Shown one piece after another: positions 22,424-34,400 of a DNA stretch of 64,000 nt. The stretch covers positions 19,391,862-19,455,861 of the forward strand of contig NC_086379.1 of the NCBI RefSeq assembly GCF_036588685.1, written 5' to 3'. Each line of letters starts with the position of its first letter. Within the stretch, counting starts at the first letter, position 1. Under the pieces are notes generated by a model. That model did no database searches. It saw only the letters and a list, made by a program, of their open reading frames with translations, and had not been told where the DNA came from. The translations under genes and the position numbers were made by a program. The DNA is from Mytilus trossulus. Taxonomy: Eukaryota > Mollusca > Bivalvia > Mytilida > Mytilidae.

Positions 22424-25400
22424 GTAAGTTAATAGATGTTTATTTATTTGTATTATTTGTTCTTTTATTCCGCTTTCTATTTCTTCTACCAAAATTTTAT
22501 TTTGCACAGTTTTCCGATTGAAAGTTCACAGATTTGTAAAATATAAAGCATGAAAAGTGTGGTTACCAGATTGTACACAGATACAGCAGGATTATAATTT
22601 TCATTTTGCTATTATTGTAGCTATTTGACATATTCAAGAACAACGTGCCATGGACCGTAACTTTTTGTGAGCAGAACGTACCGAATGAGCGAAGCAATAT
22701 TTCAATAAGGAAAATACTACGGAGCATATCTTATTCATTTTTTTAAGACAAACGTTCTTTCTTCAAATTTTCTGGAAGTGTGTTCTTATGCATCATACTT
22801 GGTAGAAGCTTGGTAGAAATACGTATTATCAAAATCGTCACTTTCTGGTTAAGATTTGTGTAAAAAAAGTGCTTCGGACGCCCGCAATACACATATTGAT
22901 ATTTGTTTAATCTGAGAAATCCGCATATTAAGTAATTATATTTTAAAAACAAAATTTAAAGAGGTTGATATTTGTACCGGACGGCAAAGCAGCCGTAAAT
23001 GTCGTTGGGATGTGCTGTAATCTTTATACGTAGGTTCTTTAAAATAAACTTGTGAATTATTTCACATTTAAGGCCGTGACTGCCAAAGGGAAACACTTAA
23101 TAAATAACAGTTTTTCTACCCATCTTAACTAAATGTTGCCTCTGAATATTTGATGGTGTCCACTATATATTGCATACCTTAACTACAGATATTTTTTATT
23201 CATTTAACATATTTTACCAGTTGATAATTATTTTTTCTTGGATTTCAGTATTTTTTGTTATTTACTCCTACCAAAAAAAATTATAGAAAAATATATCTTT
23301 GCAATCCCTTTTATTACATTTACACTTCTTGAACATTGACGTTCCTGTGATCCTTTCTTATTGTGTGGTATATTTCATAACTATGGTAGTATCTGTAATT
23401 CCTTATTAGATTTTAATGAAGGGAATGTTTATAAAAAAAAAAGAAAAAAAAAGATATGAAAAAGAAGATTAAACTCGTTTGATGTAGAAAGATGTTTGAA
23501 AGAAAAAAAACCCTTGCAAAGGTCTTTACAATTATATGAATCAAACCACAGATCGACAAAACAACATCTTCACAAATATTAAGTGACGTAAATCATCAAA
23601 AGACATCAATTAGCATGTTTAGGAATAATCGTGTTAAAGTGAATTTGACATTTGATAAAAAAAAAAACCAGGTGAATCCGGAACAAACCTGATCACAATC
23701 ATAAATCATAAATAAGTTATATAATTGGCTGAAATCATGGTTAAGTATGTTTGAGTGTTTGAGTCTGTTAAGCGACTCTAGCATGCATCTGGTTGATTAT
23801 CACTAACCATGACAAGTACCATATTGTTACAAGAAACTTTAACGGTGAGTTTTGAATTTACATAATAGAGAATATCAAAATTGGATGGATAAGGGAAAGA
23901 TATCAATGCAATAAAAATGCAGAAGCATGTAAATTAGACAAATACACAAATATATTTTTTTAAAGCAACTAAAAAAAAATTAGTTTGGTCTGTATATTCA
24001 TCGATGGTGCTATAATTCCTTTCTGGAATATTACACACTATGACTGAATTTGCATTCCAATGAATTTATTATGAAGAGTATATCTAGTAGAAGACGCTGA
24101 TCCTATCATTGGAACCAGTCTCGCTTGAAGTTCATGATATTAACATTTATTTTTATCTTGATCTTGTCCATTGATGTACTGCCTTTCACTCATTACTAAT
24201 AAATTCAACAAAGAGTCCAGAATTAATATTTTGTTAGCTAGATGAGCTTTTCGTCTACAAAAGACTCATCAGTGACGCTCGATTCAAAAGTGTTAAAAAG
24301 GCTAAATAAAATACTTGAAGAGCATCGAGGACCCAAAATTCCGAAAGGGTTTGACAAATACAGCCAAGGTACACTTTAGTTGCTTAGAAAATTATAAATT
24401 CCTGGAATATTTCAAATGCAACTTATTACCTGACTTGGTTCGTCATGAACAAATCGACAGCTTCGACTGATGTAGCAGAAACTGCTTAGTCTTTCGATTC
24501 AAATCACAACTAATGGCACGCAATAAAAACATTTGGAAAGTAAACATAATGTTGTATAGCTACTTCTATTTCATCATAATCCCTGCTTGACTACTGGACT
24601 CTTACAATCGTGTCAACAACATTATCATACAATATCGTATCTTCCATTTTGATAATTTTGAAAATTATTAAAAAAAAAGTGAGGTTTCATCTTCTTTAGT
24701 CGAAGTACACCTTAAACAGATTAAGCTATTATTTTTAGGTCCTGTTAGTTATTTAAAAACTTTTCTGGTTCTTATTCATCCTTGGCTTTCAAATATTAAG
24801 CATTCCGGATGAAGGTACATCCAGAAAAGCGCTTTGGATGCATGACATTGTTTTTCTTTGTAGTTTACATTTTTTAAATTTCCTTATCATTATCATATCT
24901 TACTTACAAACTTGGATGTACCAAATAATATTTGTTTGCATAACTCATAAATATGAAATAATTCTATAGATAAAAAAATTGTCACACGAGTTGTTTCCAG
25001 AGAATATATCATGTTAGCTTCTGAAACATATCAGAAATCTGAATAAAAGTACATTTTTTATGTCACGTATTTTTACAATATTATATTCAACATTTTAGAG
25101 TTCTATTGATGAGTGCGATATTCCTGTGCCTAGACGGAGATCCAAGAATACGCTAGATACACCGAAAGATACTAAAGTAAATTTAGGTAAAACTACGTTT
25201 TTATATTCAATACTTACAAAATGTTGTAGTTTTGACAATTTAGATTTTCTATTATTGTCTATAAATGCCTTATTTTTTATTGAGTGAAGCCTGCCAATTG
25301 ATATTTTATCGTGTGTTTTGCTATGTTGTGATGTTATGCTATTTGTTTCAGAAAAAGGGAGGAGGTTTGGTTCCATTAAAACGTTTAATCTCGCTGCAAA

Positions 25401-27897
25401 TGTGTGCACCTGTCCTAAGTCAGGAATCTCATGTGTCGTTTGTTTATTTAATTTATACGTGTTTCTCGTTTTTCGTTTTTTTATATAGATAAGACCGTTG
25501 GTTTTCCCGTTTGAATGGTCTTACACTAGTAATTTTGGGGCCCTTTATAGCTTGTTGTTCGGTGTGAGCCAAGGATACGTGTTGAAGGCCGTACATTGAC
25601 CTATAATGGTTTACTTTTATAAATTGTTATTTGGATGGAGAGTTGTTTCATTGGCACTCGCACCACATCTTCCTATATCTACTTATGACGTAATTTTTAT
25701 CGTGATTACTTTTATGGATTGTTCTAGATACCATGTGTATCCGTAGAAAATGAGATTTTAATCGTTTTAAATAATAACTATGAAAGCTTTTTTTCACAAA
25801 GGGGGGAGGGAGGGGGGGATAGTGCTATTGAAAGACTAAAACACATTTATCATCCCTCTTTTCAATTTGGGTTTGTTTGAAACATGTTTTAGCGCTAAAT
25901 AAAAACCGATCAGACACAAATAAAACATAAAAGAAAACGGGTTAAAGAAAGAACGACCGAGATAAGAGTGATGATGATAATGATGATGTGTGTTTTACTT
26001 ATTATAGTATTATACCACCATGAATCTCTTTGATCTCTTTATAAAAATAAAGACTTTCATAATTTGCAAAATTTTGTCATTGGAAAGAGTTTCTTTTCAA
26101 AAAATAATAATTAATGTCCATATTGCAGCCTTTGTGATGCGAATTTTAATCATTAAACAAAATAGCCCCATCATCTAAATAGCAAGTTCAATAAAAAAAA
26201 GGGCACATGACTTTAATATTTACATGTTCGATTAGATATAATTTTGCCTCTAAATTAGTCACAGTTCAAGAAAGATGCCGAACATATAAACTGGGTTAAA
26301 ATTAACTTTTAATTTTCTAGGACCATATAAATATTGTTGAGATGGAGTCTCATTTTGAATGACGTGTTTGTTTATTTATATTATCGTTAAAATGATTTGA
26401 ATGACTGAATATTGCCATCTTGATAGAAGGGAAACAAAGTTTGTCGTCATTTTTATTTCTAAAATTCTGTTTGGCACAAAATGGCAGAGGAGATTGCACT
26501 TCCTTTGCATCATTGTTGTTCCGTAAATTCCAAAGAATGAATCTTCGAAAAGAATATATTGCTAATAATATTACATTGATTATCATAAAGAAGCAGAATC
26601 TTTATTATTATTTCTTACCTCCAAAGTCAGGAATAGGACAGTTGTTTTCCAATTGTTTGATGTACATGTATTAAAGCTTTTGGTTTTTCTTTTTGGTAGA
26701 GGGCTTTCCGATTTGTATTTGCTTAGGAGTTTTCATATTCAACTTTTTATCTACTTTCATATAGAACAAAATCCACAAAGATATATTTAGATATATCTGT
26801 TCTGAGTTGATCATTTAAAGTAAGGGAGTCAGCTTCTGTACATTTAGAAATAAATGATCTAATCAATGGTTTATAACTGTTATTGGTGACTGTGTGGCAT
26901 TATTTATTTAAGCCTAAGCTTGACTGCTTGTTTTAGGTTTTGAACGAAATGTCATTTTGATTTTGATTTTGCTATTTTATAAAGGACTTTCCGTCTTGAA
27001 TTTCCTTTGGGGTCTCTTTTTTGTCCTTTTTAATTTTTACTTAAATAGTGTTTGTTTCATTTATACTAACAGTCTTTTTTAATGGGTTTCCAATGAACAT
27101 GTGTCACTCACTTTGTATTTAAAATGTTATAACGTTGATGCTTTCGGATAAGTGAATCTCTGAAAATAAATTGCCAAAATGTAACAATTGTATGTCTAAG
27201 AAGTAACGCCTTTAGAGGGTTATATGATCCCAAGTTGATATAATAGCAGAAAGATCTTTGCAAAACTAAACGGACAACGACTCATGCAAACTTAACAATA
27301 TCATACAGGATTATATTGGGGATGGAGGATAAGAAAACAACATTATATCTCTCATTGCCTTTCAACCATTTATGTAAATACCGTTTTTTGTTTTTGTATA
27401 CTTTTATTATTAGATTGCACAAGTGTCTCCAGAACGCTTATTTATCCAAAATATTTATTTCTTTTTCATTGATTGTTAACCTTTTATTTCTGTTTACAGA
27501 GCAGTGTGGAAAAGACCATTTATTGTCATCTGAGATATCTGAACATAGCAATCATGTCAAATTTTATAGAGCGAAATCAAACAGTCTACCTGCTATTTTC
27601 AGTTCACATTCTTTTAAGATTGCGATGAATACAGATTCCATGCCTTGGCAACTTAAAACAATTGAAGATAGATGCGCAGAATTTTCAAAATGTCTCAACG
27701 AAAAAAATGCAGCTAATTCGATGCAGGACATTGACGTCACTGTGGAGCTAAAAAGACGAAGCTCCGAACCAGGTGATTCAAGGCAGTTTTGCAGATGGTT
27801 ACATAAGTTCGGAATTTGGGGGAAAATGGTTGCTGTTGTGATTTTAATTTTCGTCACTTTTCTTTTAGTCAGAATGCTTTTAATCCTTTATGCTTAG
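22385..27897 (+). CDS. Tail-anchored KSNSLPAI-family protein, paralog 2 (three exons, 174 aa)
   Basis: Exons 22385-22423, 25099-25186 and 27500-27897 join (525 nt) into 174 residues, function not recognised. Exon 1 is MNSYHKILSGVDR. Exon 2 has PRRRSKNTLDTPK, a basic cluster followed by Ser and Thr-Pro. Exon 3 begins EQCGKDH, carries RAKSNSLPAI at residues 66-75, then a linker with KRRSSEP, a kinase-site-like motif, and finally KFGIWGK, 15 hydrophobic residues, Arg, and a hydrophobic tail ending LLILYA. Relative to paralogs 1 and 3 the linker is about nine residues shorter. It is the middle gene of a tandem same-strand trio, 3.2 kb after paralog 1. Shared phases and synonymous codon differences within KSNSLPAI support a functional, selected gene. 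Confidence 0.8.
24225..24370 (-). repeat. R3 dispersed repeat in intron 1 of paralog 2
   Basis: 'ttttcgtctacaaaagactc', 'atcagtgacgctcgattc' and 'gagcatcgaggacccaaa' are the reverse complement of the R3 order at 32100-32210. Confidence 0.65.
25099..25186 (+). CDS. Paralog 2, coding exon 2
   Basis: The acceptor 'cattttag' and the donor GTAAAA bound 88 nt (29 codons plus one base). The start reads SSIDEC, aligning with DIVEDC of paralog 3, which favours this acceptor over the alternative two bases downstream. Confidence 0.75.
25485..25680 (-). repeat. R2 dispersed repeat in intron 2 of paralog 2
   Basis: Reverse copy: 'agaccgttggttttcccgtt', 'ttgttcggtgtgagccaagg', 'gttgaaggccgtac', 'gttgtttcattggcac'. 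The forward form is at 33250 and 40175. Confidence 0.7.
26625..27045 (+). repeat. Two adjacent R1 fragments in intron 2 of paralog 2
   Basis: R1 phrases occur at 26625-26750 ('aatccaaagtcagg'-like, 'gacagttgttttccaattg') and again at 26935-27045 ('ttgattttgctattttat', 'ggactttccgtcttgaat'). Both are diverged. Confidence 0.5.
27500..27897 (+). CDS. Paralog 2, coding exon 3
   Basis: The acceptor 'tctgtttacag' precedes AG CAG TGT, with split codon GAG. The open frame continues upstream to 27316, but this is intron read-through, since the KDH block aligns with the exon start of the other paralogs. Stop TAG at 27895-27897. Confidence 0.85.
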
Positions 27898-28284
27898 TCA
27901 TGGTTGTAGAAATTATGAATTGACGACATCTCCGGAATACACAAGGGTATGGTTGGAAAAGGAGGGTGGTGTAATTGTTTATTATCATTTGATTAAAAAA
28001 AAGAGTCTTTTTTCGTAATCCTTTTTTGGTCTTTATGATCAATTCTCCATATATTTGTTTGGCCCAATTATTTTCAATTCTTTATTATTTTTACCTATTT
28101 TTTTTGCTTTCTTTAATTTATGCCCTTTATCTGCACTATTTGGTTTTTTATGTTTTTTCTACTGTTTATGTTAATGATTTTACCACAACGGTTTTAACTG
28201 AAAAAAATCCTTCCTCGAATAAACCCCAAACAAAAGCCAGAATCAAACACCCTGCTAAATAAAAGTCTCATTCAACAATATTTG

Positions 28285-28290
28285 AATAAA
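28285..28290 (+). terminator. Candidate poly(A) signal of paralog 2
   Basis: AATAAA in 'tttgaataaatg', 388 nt after the stop. A further AATAAA near 28437 is an alternative. Confidence 0.4.
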
Positions 28291-29030
28291 TGTAAAAAAA
28301 TTAATTCTCTAAAGTAATTCTAAGCTTATCTTGTAAAACTTTATAATATATAATGTTTTCATCTTATTTGTTTTGTTTTTTTCTTATCTTTGTGAAATAT
28401 TTATATAATTTCTTAGTTAACTCATACCCTTAGAGAAATAAATCACATTATAAACAATGTATAGCAGTTATCTGTAATTGAAATGAACCATACATACATA
28501 GTCATTGGACATCGTCAGTTTACAGTTCCCAGTAAAAAAATGTCCTATCATTTTAACTGAAATCATAATTTTTCAAACAATATTTATTTACTAAGTAACT
28601 ACACGACTGATTTATATAAAAAAAATACCATAACATGTAGAAAAGTTTCAAGTTTTATTGTGTTTTATTTTGCCTTTAAATCATTCCTGTTCATTTTAAT
28701 TTTTTGACGAGGTAAACACAAAGAAAACTATTTTTTGACCAGTTTGCTATGCATTCTAACCAAATGAAAGTCTTAAAAATTGGCATTTGTGTTTAACCCA
28801 TGAGATAATGAAGACAAACTTCACGAAAATTATGGCCAAATGAACAATAAAACTTCAGACATTTCTACATCCTATGGTATGTGATTTATAAAAGTTGCTT
28901 AATCACTTACTTAGTAATATTTATTTTGTAAATATCGATTTTAGTTGAAATGAGAGGAAATGATTTGAGTGAGAACTATGATTGTACATATGCACATTCA
29001 CGGTTCTACAATCTGTGTATTTCGATTTGA
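28291..29030. other. Gene-free AT-rich interval
   Basis: Nothing beyond simple AT-rich sequence is seen. Confidence 0.6.
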
Positions 29031-29034
29031 ACAA

Positions 29035-29325
29035 TATTTTGTTGTTGTCTAACTATGAATGACGTCGTTACGCTGTATCCATCGGAAGCTATATGTTTAC
29101 TGATTGATACTTTTGGCTTATTTAAATGATTTATTTATTTGGTGTTATTTGCTTTGATTTTATTGTCAGAAACTGCCAGTATTCTCGGATTTGTACCTTG
29201 TTTCTATTTTGATGGAAGATGTATAAAAGCTCTGCTTCGTTTTAGTTTGTAACCCCTAGTTGTTTATTCTCTATCGATTCATGAATTTTTAACAGCGGTA
29301 TACTTCTGTTGCCTTTATTTGTTTG
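29035..29325 (-). repeat. R4 dispersed repeat fragment
   Basis: Ends 'cgattcatgaatttttaacagcggtat', echoing 'ccatgaatttatgagttttg' and 'aacagcggtat' of the R4 copy at 14320-14350. The rest is diverged. Confidence 0.45.
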
Positions 29326-29799
29326 TGTTTTTTTAACTGTTTTTTTCTGAATTATATCCATGTGATGATTTTTTTTATCGATTTTCCACTGATTCTTATA
29401 GTTTGTTCACATATATCTTGTATTAACCCCTTGTTACTAAAACGGATGTCTTTTCTTCTAGTCTAATGTCCATTGCCGACTACGTTCTCTGACTCCAAAC
29501 ACATTATAAAGGGGATGGGCTACATGTATTTGATTCCAGATGCATACGTAAAGGGAGTTTACTTGAAGGTTGACTCCGGTGACCTTGGTAAAATAAAAAG
29601 ATTCTTACAATTTTTTTTAACCCAAGCAATTCAAACGCATGCCAAAGATTTTTGTTTAAATAACTGCTGTATTCTAGTGACATCGGAAGAGTGGCTACAA
29701 AGATTAGTTAGTGGGTAAAAGGTCAACAATTTAAATATATAAAGAAAGAGAATGATATGCTATTTATCTGTTTAAAAATGCATTTTCGATTTCCAGCCA

Positions 29800-29945
29800 G
29801 AAACATGAAGGCCCTTTTCTCCATTAGAAATTGCCTATACCAAGTCAGAAATATGACAGTTGTTATTCATTCGTTTGAGCGTTTGCCTTTTGATTGCGGA
29901 CTTTCATCGAAGTTCAGTATTTTCTTGGGATTTTATTTTGACGTC
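29800..29945 (+). repeat. R1 dispersed repeat
   Basis: 'ctataccaagtcagaaatat', 'gacagttgttattcattcg', 'cgaagttcagtattttct' in R1 order. Confidence 0.65.
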
Positions 29946-30049
29946 TTAGAATCATACAAAAGGCCTACTGTGTGCAGAACTGCGTGCAGAACGATTTTTA
30001 GACTTCATACATCTTCGAATACACCTAATGTTCCTCGGTGACTGAGTCG

Positions 30050-30690
30050 TGTAAGAAGTCCAAATTGCCAATGAGACAACTATCCACAAAAGACCAAAAT
30101 GACACAAACATTAACAATTATAGATCACCGTACGGCCTTCAACAATGAGCAAAGCCCATACCGCATATAGTCAGCTATAAAAGGCCCCGATAAGACAATG
30201 TAAAACAATTCAAGTGAGAAAACTAACGGACTTATTTATGTGAAAAAAATGAATGAAAAACAAATATGTAACACATTAAAAAAACGACAATCACTGAATT
30301 ACAGGCTCCTGACTTGGGACAGGCACAAACATTAATAATGTGGCGGGGTTAAACATGTTAGCGGGATCCCAACCCTCCCCTAACCTGGGACAGTGGTATA
30401 ATAGTACAACATAAGAACGAACTATAAAAATCAGTTGAAAAAGGCTTAACTCATCAGATAGACAAAAAAATAAAAGTGGACGTGACGGGTACTTATACAT
30501 CCCGATACAAAAAGACACAATGAACAGATCTGAGAGTACTCGCAGTTATCTGTGTCTCTAAGACTAAGCAATCAATCCGTAAACATCCAACATACAATGG
30601 ATTTAGTGTAAAGACGTCATAAACAGCCAGAGAAGAACATGACCTTGTGCAATGCCAAGTTACAGGTATCGACAGATTGTAGGTCCATGA
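30050..30690 (+). repeat. R2 long dispersed repeat (~640 bp)
   Basis: Good copy in family order: 'gccaatgagacaactatcc', 'caccgtacggccttcaacaa', 'aggctcctgacttgggacag', 'cctaacctgggacagtgg', 'gagtactcgcagttatct', 'catgaccttgtgcaatgcc'. It matches 60110-60500. The minus-strand open frame inside is incidental. Confidence 0.7.
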
Positions 30691-30944
30691 AAATGTATAT
30701 GTATATTTATCGGTCGTCCCTCTGTCTATATCACTCTGTTCAGCTCTTAATATTATTCTGTATCATGTCTTTGTGACGTCAAATACGTTGACCCGGCCTA
30801 AATAACTTTGACCCGGACTTATCAGCGACGTCATAATGTTTGAACCGACGTTAATAACTTTGACCTGAACTTATCAAGTCATCTTTTGTGTGCTGGCGAA
30901 ACAAAGCAAACACTTCCGAAACACGCAAATATAGCCCGATAAAT

Positions 30945-31107
30945 CGATTATCAGATTATCTGCATATTGATATTGTAAAATATCAGCTGCTTGGCATTAT
31001 ATGAAGGCTTTTTGATCTCGTTCGCTACGCTCACTCGACAAAAAGCTTCATATCATGTCTCGCAGCTGAGATTTTACGATATCAACATGCAGATAACCTG
31101 ATAATCG
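30945..31107. mobile_element. 163-bp MITE-like hairpin element
   Basis: CGATTATCAGATTATCTGCA at the left is matched by the complement of AGATAACCTGATAATCG at the right. Arms of about 47 bp, with a few mismatches, flank a ~70-bp centre containing 'ctcgttcgctacgctcact'. No target duplication was identified. Confidence 0.7.
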
Positions 31108-31894
31108 GTACGTACTAGTCTGTTAGCACTGCGGTTGTGAGTTTGCAACCACGCACGACTTCAATATAAATTTAGTAAGATAGTCTTTTTCTTCCCAAAG
31201 GTACGTAATTCTCTCCTGACAATTAGGCTTTTTTCGCCAATAAAATCTGTTCTTCTAGAAATAGCAAAATAGTACTAAAAGTGGCGTTAAATAGCAACCA
31301 TTCAATAAATAATCGGATACAATTTAAACATAGTTTACAGAAAACCATATTTGACAATAAATTGTGTGTTGAAGTTTTGTAGTTCATAAGAACTATGGGA
31401 TATGTTAATTCAAATAAAAGTTGAGCAATAATTTTACCTCAAGCTAGGATAACGTTCGTTAAAAAAACTGACAAATATGTTTTTTTCATATAAATAATGA
31501 CTGGTATGCAATCCACAGTGGAGAGGAAAAGGGCGGAATCCATGGGGATTGCTTTTGTCTAATTGCTAAACCCCGATTATCGTTTACCTCAGTCTACTCT
31601 CGTGTTTTTCAATTGCTTTGAAAGTTTGTTTTTTTTATTAATTATTTAAAGAATGGAATATAAAAAATCAGGAAATAAACAATGCTTTAAATTTTGTACA
31701 GCTTATGGCAATATCCATTTTAATTCGTGTCACAAAAGGAGAGGTGAATAATGCGGGGAGGAATCTCAAGCAGCAGAGACATCGACCAAGTGATTATGAA
31801 TAAATACACCTTAGAAACAAGTATTACAAGTTGTTTTCGCCAGAGGTGTATATATTTGTTTTATCCAGGTATCTATAATGAATTTATTTGCAAC

Positions 31895-32245
31895 CATTGG
31901 GTCGATGCCACTGCTGGTGGAGATATATTTTCCCGATGGTATCACCAGACCAGTATTTAGCTTATCTGTGTTGACTTAAGTTATCATTGATATGTTCATA
32001 ATTATTAATTTACTGTTAACAAAACTTTGATTTTTTGAAATTCTGAGGCGTTTCTACCTCAGGAATAGATTACCTTAGCAGTATTTGGCATAACTTTTAA
32101 GGAGTTTTCGGTCTTCAATGCTCTTCAACTTCGTACTTTATTTGGCCTTTTTAACATTTTTTGATTCGAGCGTCACTGATGAGCCTTTTGTACACGAAAC
32201 GCGCGTCTGGCGTATATATAAAATGTTTATTGTGGTATATATGAT
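31895..32245 (+). repeat. R3 long dispersed repeat (~350 bp)
   Basis: The full order is 'gggtcgatgccactgctggt', 'tagattaccttagcagtatt', 'cttcaatgctcttcaacttc', 'gagcgtcactgatgagcct', 'gaaacgcgcgtctggcgta'. It is repeated at 63190-63545. From memory this family is very common in mussels. Confidence 0.75.
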
Positions 32246-32759
32246 GAGTTTATTCGTATACACATTACTTATCATCAGTAAGGTTCGAAAAAGTTGAAAA
32301 AGACAAATAAAGTGTGAAATTTTAGGATGTTCCCTCCTATTTTCTCTTAAAATCTGTAAAATATTTATAATCTGCTTGATTCTTCAATTTAGTGTCATTT
32401 AGAAATTTTGCTCTTTTATCCCTACTTGTCTTTTCATAATTTTATAACGTATAGTTTTAATGCCGTATATGAAAATCTTTTGAAAGAAGAAATGTGCATT
32501 AGTTAACAGTATAAACAATCAAGAGAGAATTGTTTCCAGCCAAATTTCAATAGGCTTATATTATCTTGAAGATCAGCACATGGACTTTTTTGTTCAGTTT
32601 GTTTATTTCGTTTTTTATGTACTATCACTAAATAACATTCTTTTTTAAAACAATGTAGCAAACATCCGTTAGAGCAGTAAGGACAAGGAGCTTCGAATGT
32701 CTTTCCTGAATATAATTGATTTAATATATTAACCTGTTTCACCGTTCCTCTATTGATAG

Positions 32760-33240
32760 TTTAAAATAATAAATTGAGAACGGAAACGGGGAATGTGTTA
32801 AAGAGACAACAACCCGACAAGAGAGGAAATAACAACCGAATGCCACCAATTGGGAAGCGTGCTGTAGCTGGCCCTTAAACAAAAATGTTTACTAGTTCAG
32901 TGATAATGGACGTAATACTAAACACCGAAATATATAAAAGAAACTAAAATTCAATATCATACACGACTAACAACGGTCAGAGGTTCCTGAATTTGGACAG
33001 GCTCAAACAAGGAGGAGGTTAACCAGGTTTTTGAGATAGCAACAATCTCCCTATATCTCTAGCCAATCTAGTAAAACAAACACACAACAATACGCACAGT
33101 AAAACTCCGTTTAAAAGAGTTCCTAGACCGTTGTCAAAAAAGGTAACAACAAAAGAAACTAAACAGGATGACAATGATACATAAATTAACAAAAGACTAC
33201 TAGCAGCTACTAACATGCCAGCTCTAGACCTTAACAAAAC
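32760..33240 (+). repeat. R5 long dispersed repeat (~480 bp)
   Basis: 'aacggaaacggggaatgtgt', 'aaagagacaacaacccgaca', 'gccaccaattgggaagcgt', 'agttcagtgataatggacgt', 'caacggtcagaggttcctga'. Matches 16355-16625 and 56500-56600 in part. Confidence 0.7.
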
Positions 33241-33249
33241 TGATCGATC

Positions 33250-34400
33250 AATTAGACATAGGAAGATGTGGTATGAGTGCTAAAGAGACAACTCACCATC
33301 CATGTAACAATTTATACAAAAGTAAAACATTATAGGTCAATGTACGGCTTTCAACACGGAACCTTGGCTCACTCCGCACAGCAAGCTATAAAGGGCCCCT
33401 AAAATTGCTAGTGTAAAACCATTCAATCGGGAAAACCAACGGTCTAGTCTATATAAAAACGAGAAGCGAGAAATATGTATTAACTATATTAAAAGACGAC
33501 GACAACTACTGTACATCAGATTCCTTACTTAGGACAGGTGCAAACATTTGCAGCGGGATAAAACGTTTTAATGGTACCAAATCTTCTCCCTTTTCTGAAA
33601 CAATTTTATCACAACATAGAAAGACACACTACAAAATATCAATTGGAAGGCTTCACTCTGTGATACCTGAATGCAAATACATAGTTAATACAAATTATAA
33701 GGGATACAGAATTAAGGTCAAAAGTAAATAAACAGATTTAAACAAAGTTAAAATATGATACCACTGTGAAATGTTGAAAAATTTTCAGAAAATCATCACT
33801 TTTGAAAAAACCTACGTCATGTGTAAACAGGTAAACTAAACTTTTTTTGTTGTTGAGCATACTTCTTTTTCTGTGTTTTTAAAATCGTCGGGTTAGGAGT
33901 ACCAAGAAATTTCTATAAAATCATTAAAACTAATCTAACACTTGGAACAAATGGGGTGAATATTAACAATAAAACTGCATCTATATAATTAGTGCTAGAT
34001 AAAACTTCCTGTACATGTGCAAGAACAGTATCCACGAAGAAATGAAATTATTTTAATGTTCATAGTACGAAGAAGTGAAATTTGTAGCAATTCCAAATAA
34101 TCAAAGCTGGTATATAGACAAGATCCATGTTAACATTAAATAAACAAAATAAGGCATTACAAATAGTATCAACAGGTCAAATTAACAGGAAAGTATGCTT
34201 TGAGAGTATTCGCAGTTACTGACAGCTATTTAAAAACAAAAACAATACATAATAAAAAAAAAGCATGTAATAGAGACTAAAATTAACTAAAACACATCCT
34301 AGGGATTTAGTATTTTAACGTCATGATTAGTCGAAGAAGACATGACTTATACAATGCCAAAAAAGAAGGTATCGACAGGTAAAAGGATAGTTAGGAGTAA
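33250..34400 (+). repeat. R2 long dispersed repeat (~1.15 kb)
   Basis: Longest R2 copy: 'gataggaagatgtggtatg'-type start, 'gacaactcaccatccatg', 'acggctttcaacacggaacc', 'ataaagggcccctaaaattg', 'gaaaaccaacggtctagtct', then 'agtattcgcagttactgac' and 'catgacttatacaatgcc'. No coding capacity. Confidence 0.7.

Noticed and set aside
29473..29718. 81-codon + frame with plausible composition
   Set aside because: Starts at TTG, no paralog or recognised domain, and no convincing exon borders apart from a GTAAAA inside it.
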